Source: Mesorhizobium sp. B2-4-15 (GTDB taxonomy: Bacteria; Pseudomonadota; Alphaproteobacteria; Rhizobiales; Rhizobiaceae). Taken from it: 64,000 nt of DNA. The position numbers were made by a program, and so were the translations under genes. Of this stretch, positions 1 through 9,450 are shown piece after piece. The notes beneath the pieces are model-generated. The model was not told the DNA's origin, searched no databases, and saw nothing but the letters and a program-made list of their open reading frames with translations. Numbering within the stretch: position 1 is the stretch's first letter; each line of letters begins with the position of its first letter. The stretch is taken from NCBI RefSeq assembly GCF_006658505.1, contig NZ_VFUZ01000004.1, forward strand, positions 282,097-346,096, in the 5' to 3' direction.

Positions 1-80
1 ACCCTTGGCTTACACGCCCGCTTCTATTAAGCGGCTCTAATCAATCGACGCCAGACTTTCTTGGGCTCCAAGAGGTTTGA

Positions 81-878
81 ATGACCAATCATTGGGACAA
101 TTATCATCGGCATTGGAAGCTCCTGGATGCCCCGCTGCGGCCGACCCCGGAAACCGTCGACATATTCGATCGCGAACTTGATCTGAAGGATGCCGATGTC
201 CTCCTCCTCGGTGTGACCCCTGAACTGGCAGTCCTGGGCAGATCGATGGTCGCGATCGATCAATCGGCAAGCATGATTTCGGGCGTATGGGCCGGCGACA
301 ACGCCTCGCGAAAGGCGATGGCCGGCAACTGGCTCGACCTCCCCGTGGAGCGGGCAAGTTTCGACGCGGTTATCGGTGACGGATGCCTGTCGGCGGTCGA
401 TTCCAAGGCGGCACGCGGTCTGCTGTTCGCTGAAATCGCAAGAGTGCTGAAGCCTGGCAGGCGTGCGGCGATCCGCGTTTTTGCGCGGCCGGAAACGGCG
501 GATGACCTGCGCGGCGTCCACGCCCTGGTCTTGGCCGGCGGGGTCGAGAATTTCCACGCGCTCAAATGGCGGATTGCGATGGCGTGCACGACGCACGACT
601 GCGACAATACCGTCGATGTCCAGGCAATCCGCACGGCGTTCGACCGGTTGTTTCCGGATCGCGAGGCTCTTGCTGCCCAGACGGGATGGAGCATGGCGTC
701 CATCAACACGATCGACGTCTATGCGGGCTCCGAAACGAGGTACAGTTTCGCGACGCTGGCCATGCTGGTAGATGAAGCGAGTGGCTGGTTCTACGAGGTG
801 CGTGTCGTGCCGAGCGGCAGCTATCCGCTGGCGGAACGTTGCCCGCTTCTGGTCTTCGGTTCGGCCAAGCTTCGGTAA
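81..878 (+). CDS. class I SAM-dependent methyltransferase
   Basis: A 265-residue protein with the Rossmann layout of class I methyltransferases: a hydrophobic strand and glycine turn (VLLLGVTPE, about residues 40-48) as motif I, an acidic strand end (VAIDQS, about 57-62) that would contact the SAM ribose, and FDAVIGDGCLS (about 93-103) as motif IV, followed by a 'LKPGRRAAIRVFARP' post-motif typical of this fold. Start ATG follows AGAGG. The substrate cannot be told. It lies just upstream of, and in the same direction as, groESL, but the CIRCE element between them indicates a separate heat-shock transcript. Confidence 0.8.
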   Translation: MTNHWDNYHRHWKLLDAPLRPTPETVDIFDRELDLKDADVLLLGVTPELAVLGRSMVAIDQSASMISGVWAGDNASRKAMAGNWLDLPVERASFDAVIGDGCLSAVDSKAARGLLFAEIARVLKPGRRAAIRVFARPETADDLRGVHALVLAGGVENFHALKWRIAMACTTHDCDNTVDVQAIRTAFDRLFPDREALAAQTGWSMASINTIDVYAGSETRYSFATLAMLVDEASGWFYEVRVVPSGSYPLAERCPLLVFGSAKLR

Positions 879-953
879 GTTCACCATCATGATGGAAAGA
901 GGCACTCCGCGCGCCTTGACTCTCGCCAACCAGCGGCCTATCTCAGCGCCACG

Positions 954-980
954 TTAGCACTCGCCCTTGGTGAGTGCTAA
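954..980. promoter_or_regulatory. CIRCE operator (HrcA binding site)
   Basis: A perfect 9-9-9 inverted repeat: TTAGCACTC, a nine-base spacer, GAGTGCTAA. This matches the CIRCE consensus bound by the HrcA repressor. It lies 89 bases before the groES start, so groESL here should be repressed by HrcA and released on heat shock; that regulation is inferred from the known role of CIRCE. Confidence 0.97.
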
Positions 981-1069
981 CTACAGGTCCGGCGCCGCCG
1001 GACTTTGTTGTTGTCCGGCTTCGCCGGATGGAGGAACTGTTTCTCACCGTTCTCATCGAGGAAGAAAAA

Positions 1070-1366
1070 ATGGCAAAGTCGAAGTTCCGCCCGCTTCATG
1101 ACCGCGTGGTCGTTCGCCGGGTCGAATCCGAATCCAAGACCGCCGGCGGGATCATCATCCCGGATACGGCGAAGGAAAAGCCGCAGGAAGGCGAGATCAT
1201 CGCCGTCGGCTCCGGCGCCCGCGACGAAAGCGGCAAGCTCGTGCCCATGGACGTCAAGGCTGGCGACCGCATCCTGTTCGGCAAGTGGTCGGGCACTGAA
1301 GTCAAGCTCAACGGCGAAGACCTTCTGATCATGAAGGAATCCGACATCATGGGCATCATCGGCTGA
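1070..1366 (+). CDS. groES: co-chaperonin GroES (Cpn10)
   Basis: A 98-residue protein of the usual Cpn10 length, the lid of the GroEL folding chamber in the cytoplasm. It starts [15 protein letters not shown], with the mobile loop around '[20 protein letters not shown]' and the roof/beta-barrel signature '[20 protein letters not shown]'. The start at 1070 is preferred over an in-frame ATG at 974 because the latter lies inside the CIRCE operator. It sits 69 bases before groEL in one operon. Confidence 0.98.
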   Translation: MAKSKFRPLHDRVVVRRVESESKTAGGIIIPDTAKEKPQEGEIIAVGSGARDESGKLVPMDVKAGDRILFGKWSGTEVKLNGEDLLIMKESDIMGIIG

Positions 1367-1396
1367 ATATCGGCCTTTCCATCAACTGAATCTTGA

Positions 1397-3091
<1,695 letters not shown>

Positions 3092-3117
3092 TCCAGCCAT
3101 CTCGCTTAAATATGGAA

Positions 3118-3141
3118 GGGCGGCCGAGAGGCCGCCCTTTT
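3118..3141 (+). terminator. rho-independent terminator of groESL
   Basis: An 8-bp perfect GC stem (GGGCGGCC / GGCCGCCC) with loop GAGA followed by TTTT, 26 bases after the groEL stop. Confidence 0.93.
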
Positions 3142-3192
3142 CATTAGGAACTCGCGATAGCTTTTTCGGTGCGCCGATTGGCGGACCGACCG

Positions 3193-3801
3193 TTAGACAA
3201 CAGCATCAGCGCGTTGCGCGACCTTGCCCGCAAGCACCGCCGATTCGACCAAAGCGGCGACCTCGTCTGCCACAATAGCCAGCGGCGCGCGGTCGCGCGT
3301 GGCGCGGGCAATCACCATCAGGCCTTCCAGCGACGACTCGACCAGCAGCGCCAGCGCCTGCGCGCGGCGCTCGGCCACCCCTGCCCGCACGAACGCCTCC
3401 CGCAGCAGCCCAATCCACTGCTCGAAGGCGGAGCGGCAGATTTCCGCCAAGTCCGGCACGTCGTTGGGCGCGTCGAGCACGACCGGCGCGATCGGACAGC
3501 CGAGCGAAAACTCATTCTCCTCCAGCATGCGGGCCACAGACTGGTAGATGTGGTGGACGGCCACCGCCGGATCTTTTTCCGCCGCCAAGGCCGCGCCCAG
3601 CCGCTCGGTCACCTCGGCCACGCTGGCCCGCGTCACCTCGATAACCAGTTGATCCTTTCCGCCCGGGAAATGGAAGTAGAGCGAGCCGCGCGGCGCGGCA
3701 CTGGCACTCAAAATGTCGTTCAGCGAGGTCCCGTGATAGCCACGCCGCCGCAAAAGCAGGGCCGTCGCCTTGATCATCCGGGTGCGTGTGTCCGTCGCCA
3801 T
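3193..3801 (-). CDS. TetR family regulator (LmrA/YxaF-like)
   Basis: A 202-residue TetR-family repressor. The N-terminal HTH is clear: 'TRMIKATALLLRRRGYHGTSLNDILSASAAPRGSLYFHFPGGKDQL' (about residues 7-52) with the family signature GSLYFHFPGGK. The C-terminal ligand domain resembles the LmrA/YxaF group (family-level inference). It converges on groEL and is divergent from the gene at 4032. Tandem AACCGGTCTA-type repeats in the divergent region are its likely operator. The ligand is unknown. Confidence 0.88.
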   Translation of the reverse strand: MATDTRTRMIKATALLLRRRGYHGTSLNDILSASAAPRGSLYFHFPGGKDQLVIEVTRASVAEVTERLGAALAAEKDPAVAVHHIYQSVARMLEENEFSLGCPIAPVVLDAPNDVPDLAEICRSAFEQWIGLLREAFVRAGVAERRAQALALLVESSLEGLMVIARATRDRAPLAIVADEVAALVESAVLAGKVAQRADAVV

Positions 3802-3850
3802 GTCAACCTCTGTCAGCAGAGCGCATTATAGGCCTTGCCTTAAATATGAC

Positions 3851-3881
3851 AACCGGTCTACATAATATGTAAATCGGTCTA
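3851..3881. promoter_or_regulatory. candidate TetR operator (two direct repeats)
   Basis: AACCGGTCTA at 3851 and AATCGGTCTA at 3872 are near-identical direct repeats offset by 21 bases, about two helical turns, in the AT-rich divergent region between the TetR gene and the OsmC remnant/SnoaL-like gene. Placement between a regulator and a divergent gene suggests operator function; no binding data are available. Confidence 0.5.
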
Positions 3882-3887
3882 TATATT

Positions 3888-4000
3888 TTTAGAGGTATTG
3901 ATGCGGAAGATTTCGAGCGGCTGGCGCAAAAGGCCAAGATTGCCTGCTCGTCCCGCGGGCGCTGGCCGGCGTCGCCACCATCACGCTCAGGACTGCCTAG
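3888..4000 (+). pseudogene. 3' remnant of an OsmC/Ohr family peroxiredoxin
   Basis: Reading 3888 onward gives FRGIDAEDFERLAQKAKIAC, and after a frameshift near the Cys codon (about 3945-3955) RALAGVATITLRTA and a stop. This matches the C-terminal end of OsmC-family proteins, where GID..F....QKAK..CPVS.AL....ITL carries the second catalytic cysteine. Only the last 35 or so codons remain and the CPVS motif is damaged, so it is non-functional. The start of the ancestral gene has been lost between the operator repeats and the remnant. Confidence 0.65.
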
Positions 4001-4031
4001 CCCCAACGACTGAATGGAAGGAGCAAATCAA

Positions 4032-4418
4032 ATGACCACTGAAAACATCATCGACACTGCCGCTGCCTCGCGCTCCGATGCAACGGCGGAAATCATGCGG
4101 CGCTTCAACGACGTCTTCCAGCGCCACGACCCTTCGGCGCTGAGCGAACTGGTCGACGAAGGCTGTGTGATCGAGAACACCACGCCAGCACCGGACGGCG
4201 CTCGCCACGCCGGCAAAGCCGCCTGCGTCGAACTGTGGTCGGCGATCGCCACCGGACCCGGCACACGCTTCGACATTGAAGAGACGTTCGTGGCCGGCGA
4301 CCGGGCGACGATCCGCTGGCGCTACTGGATGGTCGACGGCAACTCGCTGCGCGGCGTCAACCTGATGCGTGTCGCAAACGGGCGGATCGTCGAGGCGATG
4401 GGCTACGTGAAGGGATAG
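4032..4418 (+). CDS. SnoaL-like (NTF2 superfamily) protein
   Basis: A 128-residue protein with the cone-shaped SnoaL/NTF2 pattern: an N-terminal helix 'EIMRRFNDVFQRHDPSALSEL' (about 24-44), 'VDEGCVIEN' strand, then 'RFDIEETFVAGDRATIRWRYWMVDG' and a C-terminal 'RVANGRIVEAMGYVKG' strand. Such proteins are isomerases, hydrolases or ligand-binding; the substrate is not evident. The ATG at 4032 has AAGGAG ten bases upstream and is preferred over the ATG at 4014. It sits behind the candidate TetR operator, so repression by that TetR is likely. Confidence 0.75.
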   Translation: MTTENIIDTAAASRSDATAEIMRRFNDVFQRHDPSALSELVDEGCVIENTTPAPDGARHAGKAACVELWSAIATGPGTRFDIEETFVAGDRATIRWRYWMVDGNSLRGVNLMRVANGRIVEAMGYVKG

Positions 4419-4424
4419 CGCCTC

Positions 4425-4471
4425 GCGCAATTCCCGGAAAGTCCATGGCGGTTTTCCGTCCGGAGTTGCGC
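4425..4471. repeat. rhizobial intergenic palindromic repeat (hairpin II only)
   Basis: Read on the minus strand this is GCGCAACTCCGGACGGAAAACCG, a short centre, then TTTCCGGGAATTGCGCG, which can fold into a hairpin. The same core (TTCCGGAC-GAAAACCG with a following GGAATTGC-like arm) recurs at 14.5 kb and 34.1 kb, so this is a member of a dispersed repeat family. Confidence 0.7.
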
Positions 4472-4525
4472 AGGAGCCAGTGCAGGGAGGGTATCTACGA
4501 AGCTGAACCGCTTTCCCCTGTGGCG

Positions 4526-5137
4526 CTAGCGGTCCGCCAGCGCCAGCTTGGCGCCGAGCATCACAAAGGCGCCGGCGAAGGTGCGACGCATCCAGGTCAG
4601 CACCATCGGCCGCGACACGACATGGCTGCGGATCGAAGCGGCAAAGATGCCGTAGCCGACGAAAACCACGAAGGTCAGAAGCATGAAGACAAAGCTGAGT
4701 TCCAGCATCCTCGACAGCGCATTGGGCTCGGTGGTGCTGACGAATTGCGGCAGGAAGGCGAAGAAGAAGATCGACAGTTTCGGGTTGAGCACGTTGACGA
4801 GGATACCGGTGGCAATCACCTTGCCGGACGAGCGCGGCGCGACATTTTCATCGACGCTGAGGCCACCCTTCTCCTTCAGCGTGTTCCAGGCCATGTAGAG
4901 CAGATAGGCGACGCCGAGATATTTCAGCGTCTCGAAGGCGATCGCGCTGGTGTGCAGCAGCGCTGCAAGGCCGGTGATGGCGGCGGCCATGTGCGGGATG
5001 ATGCCGAGCGTGCAGCCGAAGGCGGCAATGATCGAGGCCCGCGCACCGCGCGAAAGCCCGGCACTCAGCGTGTAGAGAACGCCGGTACCGGGCGAAGCCA
5101 CGACGATCAGCGACGTCAACAGGAATTCGATGCTCAC
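4526..5137 (-). CDS. LysE/RhtB family amino-acid exporter
   Basis: About 203 residues of an inner-membrane LysE/RhtB translocator: 'SPGTGVLYTLSAGLSRGARASIIAAFGCTLG' near the N-terminus is the family's conserved first-helix/loop pattern, followed by 'LKYLGVAYLLYMAWNTLK' and 'NPKLSIFFFAFLPQFV'. About six hydrophobic segments are visible. The GTG at 5137 (SIEFLLTSL...) is chosen because GGAGG lies eight bases before it; an ATG at 5161 lacks this. The substrate is unknown. Confidence 0.85.
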   Translation of the reverse strand: MSIEFLLTSLIVVASPGTGVLYTLSAGLSRGARASIIAAFGCTLGIIPHMAAAITGLAALLHTSAIAFETLKYLGVAYLLYMAWNTLKEKGGLSVDENVAPRSSGKVIATGILVNVLNPKLSIFFFAFLPQFVSTTEPNALSRMLELSFVFMLLTFVVFVGYGIFAASIRSHVVSRPMVLTWMRRTFAGAFVMLGAKLALADR

Positions 5138-5212
5138 GATTGATCCTCCGCAGCCCTGCACCGATGCAGCCTAGCCAGCAAGGTAGAACAGCACAAGCCG
5201 CCGGAAATGCGG

Positions 5213-5563
5213 CTACGACGTCGTCGGCAATCCGTGCGCCCGGCGCGCCATCAGGCAGTCGTCGTCGCCGGGCATGCAGGCGCGACAGACATCCGGGCGG
5301 ACGTCGTAAATGCCGCAAGCCGTCGCCTTGCCGACCTCGCCGGTCAGGGCCGAGCAGCGCACGCCCTCGCAACGCATGCCGGATTCGTTGGTCGCGACAT
5401 ATTTTGCCGGGATACGGTCGAGCTGCGCGTCATCCTCGGTGGAAAAGCGCGGCCATTCGGCCGAGTAGGAACAGCAAGCGCCACAGCTCTGGCAGTCGAA
5501 GGCGGGCGCCGCAAGGCCGCGCGGCGCAAGCACGACAAGGCTGCGATCGGCGTCCTGCGGCAA
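5213..5563 (-). CDS. YkgJ family cysteine-cluster protein
   Basis: A small protein with eight or more cysteines in the UPF0153/YkgJ arrangement: 'FDCQSCGACCSYS' followed by 'GMRCEGVRCSAL' and 'CGIYDVRPDVCRACMPGDDDC'. This family is annotated as a probable Zn/Fe-chelating domain. The start is uncertain: the open frame extends to an ATG at 5638 that overlaps the upstream gene, and the TTG at 5563 (AGGA upstream, four bases after the upstream stop) is preferred. It appears to be the last gene of a three-gene minus-strand operon. Confidence 0.75.
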   Translation of the reverse strand: MPQDADRSLVVLAPRGLAAPAFDCQSCGACCSYSAEWPRFSTEDDAQLDRIPAKYVATNESGMRCEGVRCSALTGEVGKATACGIYDVRPDVCRACMPGDDDCLMARRAHGLPTTS

Positions 5564-5567
5564 GGCG

Positions 5568-5729
5568 CTATTTTTTCCTACCCGCCTTGCGCGGTGGCGT
5601 CTCGACCGGTGACTTGAACAGGTCGGTCGCTGCCTCAACGGGCGCGGTCTTCAGCGCCGCGGCCGGCTTCACCGGCTTTGCAACGGCCGACGCTGCCGGC
5701 TGGTCCTTGGCGGAGAATTTTATGGCCAT
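5568..5729 (-). CDS. small Ala/Pro/Lys-rich protein, unknown
   Basis: A 53-codon frame starting ATGGCCATAAAATTC one base after the stop of the gene at 5731-6135, with GAGGA ten bases upstream of its ATG. The product begins MAIKFSAKDQPAASAAV-like sequence, contains several KP/AP runs and a basic end (PRKAGRKK). It has no recognisable domain. The tight spacing on both sides suggests a real, translationally coupled gene, but the simple composition leaves some doubt. Confidence 0.6.
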   Translation of the reverse strand: MAIKFSAKDQPAASAVAKPVKPAAALKTAPVEAATDLFKSPVETPPRKAGRKK

Positions 5730-5730
5730 G

Positions 5731-6135
5731 TCAGTCCTCGTTGCCGGAGCGCGATGGCGCTCGCGGATTGCGCAAGCGGCCGATCAGCGCCGAAACCGCC
5801 GTGATGTTCATTTCCTCCGGCGACCAGATCGCCGTTGCCTCGATGTGATGCGGCCCAAGTTCGCGATGCGTGCTGCCGCTGTAAGCGGCGTCCTGATAGG
5901 TGACCAGCTGCCGTGTCTTGGGATCTTCGCGGATATATTCGATCAGATAGTTCGGGCACTCGGCACGGCCACGCACGCCAATCCGCACCTGCGCATCGCC
6001 GTGGGCCCGCTTGCAGCGCTCGAGCTTTTCCAGCACACGCCGGACATATTCGACCGGCTTGTCCAGCACTTCGACCATATCGGCGATGGTCGCATGGGCA
6101 GCGATCGGCGTTGGCGGCACGCGTTTGGTGGCCAT
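5731..6135 (-). CDS. conserved hypothetical protein
   Basis: A 134-residue soluble protein beginning MATKRVPPTPIAAHATIADMVEVL. The N-terminal part has a helix-turn pattern ('VEYVRRVLEKLERCKRAHGD') and the centre reads 'GVRGRAECPNYLIEYIREDPKTRQLVTYQDAAYSG'. The 'MFF/HHIEATAIWSPEEMN' C-terminal region is hydrophilic. No family was recognised. It leads the operon with the 53-residue protein and the YkgJ-like gene. Confidence 0.65.
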   Translation of the reverse strand: MATKRVPPTPIAAHATIADMVEVLDKPVEYVRRVLEKLERCKRAHGDAQVRIGVRGRAECPNYLIEYIREDPKTRQLVTYQDAAYSGSTHRELGPHHIEATAIWSPEEMNITAVSALIGRLRNPRAPSRSGNED

Positions 6136-6557
6136 CAGCGTGCGTCCGTGTGTTTCGGCAAGGCTGGCTTGCGCGGTTCATTCGAAGTGGCGGTCAAAAT
6201 ATTCTCCTGTCCGGAGCGCGCCGAAAATGGCGAGGCCGGTCTTTCGGCCATGGCTGCGTACAAAGCAATACGGCGTCTGGTTCAAATTTGTCGGGTGCTG
6301 CCTCGCCGCTATGACTGGCCCACAAATATGCATAGCACAGCCTGACGGCCAGCGGCCCGGAATTCGATGGTCCTGCACGAGAAAGACGATGCCCGCGCTG
6401 CTGCGCCGCAACGCCGCGGCCACTTGCCACAGCCGCGTGAAGAAAAACTTGTGTTCGTTGGGAACCGATGTCCCGATCGGCCGTTTTGGACATGCCGTCA
6501 ACAATTCATGAGAGCAATCGAAGAAGGTTGACGGCAAAAGGACGCCTCCCGCGCAAT
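6136..6557. other. intergenic stretch with no supported gene
   Basis: Open frames exist on both strands (for example minus 6178-6537), but their products have frequent Cys, His, Arg and Pro, no family resemblance and no good ribosome binding site. No repeat was recognised; the stretch ends at a hairpin terminator. Confidence 0.5.
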
Positions 6558-6579
6558 AAAACGCACGAGGGGCGTTTTT
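6558..6579 (-). terminator. terminator hairpin (bidirectional)
   Basis: AAAACGC, loop ACGAGGG, GCGTTTT, with T-runs on both strands, 17 bases beyond the stop of the SRPBCC gene. Confidence 0.75.
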
Positions 6580-6595
6580 GTATGGCGCCTGGCCT

Positions 6596-7378
6596 TCACA
6601 TCACGGCGGTCATCATCGGCAGGATTTCATAGCGAAAGCCCAACCCGGAACGAATCGCCGGGTCCGCCTCGGTCAATTCCCGCACAGCGGCCTCATCGTC
6701 GGCGCGCACGATGCCGAGTCCCCAGGGGCCGACAGGATCGGCGACCGGTCCGAACAGGATGACACCGCCCTCGCCCAGCTTGCCGCGCAGATAATCCGAA
6801 TGCTGTTTCATCAGCGCCTTTTCCGCATCGGTCAGAGTGAAAGCAAAGTCGGGCCGTGGCGGAATCAGCCGGCAGTGAAACACGCCCTGCGGTTTGCCGC
6901 CGGCCCCATCCGTGAGGAAGGCGGCCAGCCAACCCAGCACGCGTTCCCAGCCGAGGCCGTGATCGCGGCAAGCACCCTCGCGAGTGCCGAACCCCTCATG
7001 ACGCAAAATCAGCCGCGTTCCGGTGTCGATCGCTTCGAGCATGTAGGTCACGGTGGTGACGTTGTCGCCGTCCCACGGGGCCTTCCATGTCATGACCAGA
7101 AGGTGGGGCGGCTCGACCTCGAGATATTCGCCCTGGACATGAAATTCCTGGCCATCGGCGCCCTTGCCTTCCGATCGCCACGTGCCGCCCGGCCGCACGT
7201 CTGCCGTATGTCTCGTTGTCCGGTAGAGCTCGTCCGACCCCCACCAGAGCGGTATCTGATCATCCGCTGTCAAGGCGCGAAACACCCGCTCGGGTGGTGA
7301 CGAGATCGTCACGGTGGCGAGAATCGTGCCCGTCGACACGTCGGCAATGGCGCGAGGTCTGTCGTGGCTGGCCATCAT
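6596..7378 (-). CDS. SRPBCC (AHSA1-like) and YCII-domain fusion protein
   Basis: A 260-residue fusion. Residues about 15-150 are an AHSA1/SRPBCC ligand-binding fold ('ISSPPERVFRALTADDQIPLWWG', 'WRSEGKGADGQEF', 'LILRHEGFGTREGACRDHGLGWERVLGWLAAFL'). Residues about 165-255 match the YCII fold ('FHCRLIPPRPDFAFTLTDAEKALMKQH', 'GGVILFGPVADPVGPWGLGIV', 'DPAIRSGLGFRYEI'), with the His and Asp conserved in YCII proteins. It overlaps the ArsR stop by four bases (ATGA), so the two are translationally coupled. The ligand is unknown. Confidence 0.88.
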   Translation of the reverse strand: MMASHDRPRAIADVSTGTILATVTISSPPERVFRALTADDQIPLWWGSDELYRTTRHTADVRPGGTWRSEGKGADGQEFHVQGEYLEVEPPHLLVMTWKAPWDGDNVTTVTYMLEAIDTGTRLILRHEGFGTREGACRDHGLGWERVLGWLAAFLTDGAGGKPQGVFHCRLIPPRPDFAFTLTDAEKALMKQHSDYLRGKLGEGGVILFGPVADPVGPWGLGIVRADDEAAVRELTEADPAIRSGLGFRYEILPMMTAVM

Positions 7379-7695
7379 TCGTTCTCCAGGTAAGACTTCA
7401 GATTGCCGAGGCTTGCCTGCCAGAAATCGCGATAGGGCAAGATCCAGTCGGCCACGTCCTTCAGTTCAGCCGGCTCCAGCCGGTAGAGCCGCTCGCGGCC
7501 GTGCTTCTGCTCGGAGACGACGCGCAGCTCGCGCAGAACCCTCAGATGCTTGGAAATCGCCGGCCGGCTCTGCGAAAAGGCCGCGGCGAGTTCGTTGACC
7601 GGCGCCGGCCCATGCCTCAACCGGTCGAGAATGGCACGGCGGGTCGGGTCGGCAATGGCCCGAAAGACGGAACGGTCAGGATCAGTCTGCGGCAT
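7375..7695 (-). CDS. ArsR family HTH regulator
   Basis: A 106-residue winged-helix regulator: 'FRAIADPTRRAILDRLRHGPAPVNELAAAFSQSRPAISKHLRVLRELRVVSEQKHGRERLYRLEP' is the ArsR/SmtB DNA-binding fold, and no metal-binding cysteines are visible, as in the group paired with SRPBCC proteins. A near-perfect 13-bp inverted repeat covers the start codon, which suggests autorepression. Upstream of the ATG there is no clear ribosome binding site, so a leaderless transcript is possible. Confidence 0.9.
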   Translation of the reverse strand: MPQTDPDRSVFRAIADPTRRAILDRLRHGPAPVNELAAAFSQSRPAISKHLRVLRELRVVSEQKHGRERLYRLEPAELKDVADWILPYRDFWQASLGNLKSYLENE

Positions 7696-7726
7696 AATGC
7701 GTATCCATTTGGTTACGTATTATGCC
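7691..7726. promoter_or_regulatory. ArsR operator palindrome over the start codon
   Basis: GGCATAATGCGTA and TACGTATTATGCC are 13-base arms (12 of 13 pair) around ten bases. The left arm includes the ArsR ATG (minus strand at 7695), so bound repressor would block the start of the transcript. Confidence 0.75.
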
Positions 7727-7764
7727 GATTACAGACTTCCGTCAACCTTGCTCCAAAAGACTGC

Positions 7765-8517
7765 TCAGCGCTCCTGGTCGGTCGGCCTGATGACGATCTC
7801 GTTGACGTTGACGCGTGCCGGTTGAGTGACCGCATAGAGGATGGCGGCGGCGACATCCTCGGCGGTCAGCGCCTCCATCGTGGCGAGGCGCTGGTCCAGT
7901 CCCGCCTTCGAGGCGGCGTTGGTGATGTGGTCGCCGAGTTCGGTGCGCACCAAGCCGGGCTCGATGACGGTAACGCGGACCTTGTCGGCATAGACCTCAC
8001 GCCGCAGCGATTCCGAAAAACCGACGACGCCGAATTTGGTCGCCGCATAGCCGCTGGCGCCGGGATTGGCGACGCGGCCGGCGACGGACGAGACATTGAC
8101 GATATGACCCTTGGCAGCCCGGAGATGCGGTAGGGCTGCCTTGGTCATGCCCATCAGGGCCAGCAGGTTGAGTTCCACCATCTGGCGCCAGTCCTCGAGC
8201 GTCGCCTCCGCGGCCGGCGACAGCAGCATCACTCCGGCATTGTTGACGAGGATATCGAGCCGGCCCCATTCGGCCACCACCTTTCCGACCACAGCAGTGA
8301 TGTCATCGTTGCGGGTCACATCAGCCTCGACGCGCAACGCCGCTCCGCCGGCCTTTTCGATGCGCGCGGCCAGCGCTTCGAGCCGATCGGCACGGCGGGC
8401 GGCGACCGCCACCTTTGCCCCAGCGGCGGCCAGCGCCATGGCTGTTGCCTCACCAATACCCGATGAGGCGCCGGTGACGAGAGCGACCTTGTCGGCAAGC
8501 GTGGAAGAAACGGTCAT
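7765..8517 (-). CDS. SDR family NAD(P)-dependent oxidoreductase
   Basis: A 250-residue classical short-chain dehydrogenase: the cofactor motif TGASSGIG at residues 15-22, 'DILVNNAGVML', the catalytic Ser in 'VNVSSVAG' and YAATK as the YxxxK pair. The closest general match is YdfG-like 'serine/3-hydroxy acid' SDRs, but the substrate is not fixed by sequence. The start at 8517 has GGAG 11 bases before it; longer in-frame starts lack one. Confidence 0.92.
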   Translation of the reverse strand: MTVSSTLADKVALVTGASSGIGEATAMALAAAGAKVAVAARRADRLEALAARIEKAGGAALRVEADVTRNDDITAVVGKVVAEWGRLDILVNNAGVMLLSPAAEATLEDWRQMVELNLLALMGMTKAALPHLRAAKGHIVNVSSVAGRVANPGASGYAATKFGVVGFSESLRREVYADKVRVTVIEPGLVRTELGDHITNAASKAGLDQRLATMEALTAEDVAAAILYAVTQPARVNVNEIVIRPTDQER

Positions 8518-8599
8518 TGCAACATCTCCAAAAAGCCCCTGCCCAACGCTCCTAGATAGGCTGGCCCGATCCTTCTGAAAGGCCGCTTCCAGACAGACG

Positions 8600-9253
8600 C
8601 TATTCGTCAGGTCCGGGCTCGGGCCAAGGTTCCCTCGCCGCCTCCGCGTACCATTGTCGCATCGCCGGCGTCGCGAGCACGGCATCGACATAGGCCCTGG
8701 TGTCAGGCGCCAGCATGCCGCCATAAGTGTCGAAGCGTGTGACAACGGGCGCGTACATGGCATCGGCCGCGGTGAAATGGCCGAACAGAAAAGGGCCACC
8801 CTTGCCGTATTTCTCGCGGCACTCGCGCCATAGGGCTTCAATGCGCGCTCGCTGCGCCTCGCCTTCGGCGTCAAGCGGCTTGTGCGCTTTCGGCCGCCGC
8901 AAATTCATCGGCCAGCCATAGCGGACGTCGCGGAAACCGGAATGCATCTCGGTCGCCGCCGCGCGCGCCAGCGCGCGAGCGCCGATATCGGCGGGCCAGA
9001 GTTTCTTGTCCGGAAACAGGTCCGCGAGATATTCAAGGATGGCAAGGGTTTCCCAGACGACCCTGCCCTTGTGATTCAGGACCGGCACCTGGCCGGTCGG
9101 CGACACTTTGGCGAGGCTGGCGGCAGTTTCGGGCGTGCGCAGCCGGACAAAACCTTCCTCGAACGGGATCTCCAGATGCCTCATCGCCAGCCATGGCCGT
9201 AGCGACCATGAGGAGAAGCACTTGTTACCGATGTAGAGCGTGAAGTCCGCCAT
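8600..9253 (-). CDS. glutathione S-transferase family protein
   Basis: A 217-residue GST: thioredoxin-like N-domain 'FTLYIGNKCFSSWSLRPWLAMRHLEIPFEE', the cis-Pro glutathione-binding motif 'SPTGQVPVLNHKGRVVWETLAILEYLAD', then an alpha-helical C-domain. The 'NKCFSSWS' pattern near residue 9 places it near the yfcF/GstA-like group often annotated as glutathione S-transferase without known substrate. GGGGAGA precedes the ATG at 9253. Confidence 0.92.
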   Translation of the reverse strand: MADFTLYIGNKCFSSWSLRPWLAMRHLEIPFEEGFVRLRTPETAASLAKVSPTGQVPVLNHKGRVVWETLAILEYLADLFPDKKLWPADIGARALARAAATEMHSGFRDVRYGWPMNLRRPKAHKPLDAEGEAQRARIEALWRECREKYGKGGPFLFGHFTAADAMYAPVVTRFDTYGGMLAPDTRAYVDAVLATPAMRQWYAEAAREPWPEPGPDE

Positions 9254-9450
9254 TTCTCTCCCCATGCGCACGACCGTCCTGGAAACTTCGGCGCGTGCGT
9301 CTCGGCAACCTACCCGGTCAGCTTTGCCGCCGGAAGCGGCTGCTCGCACTCATTTGCTTGCGGGACAATGCCTGGAACTTAACAGACACTGGCCCGTTTG
9401 TTGCGCGCGGACGAGTTCCTCCGAACTCGAACTCCCAGGAGATGCGGAAA

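Noticed and set aside
954..980. In-frame ATG at 974 as groES start
   Set aside because: It lies in the CIRCE element and would add 32 residues not found in Cpn10.
6178..6537. A 119-codon minus-strand frame
   Set aside because: No family match, no ribosome binding site and unusual composition; treated as non-coding.
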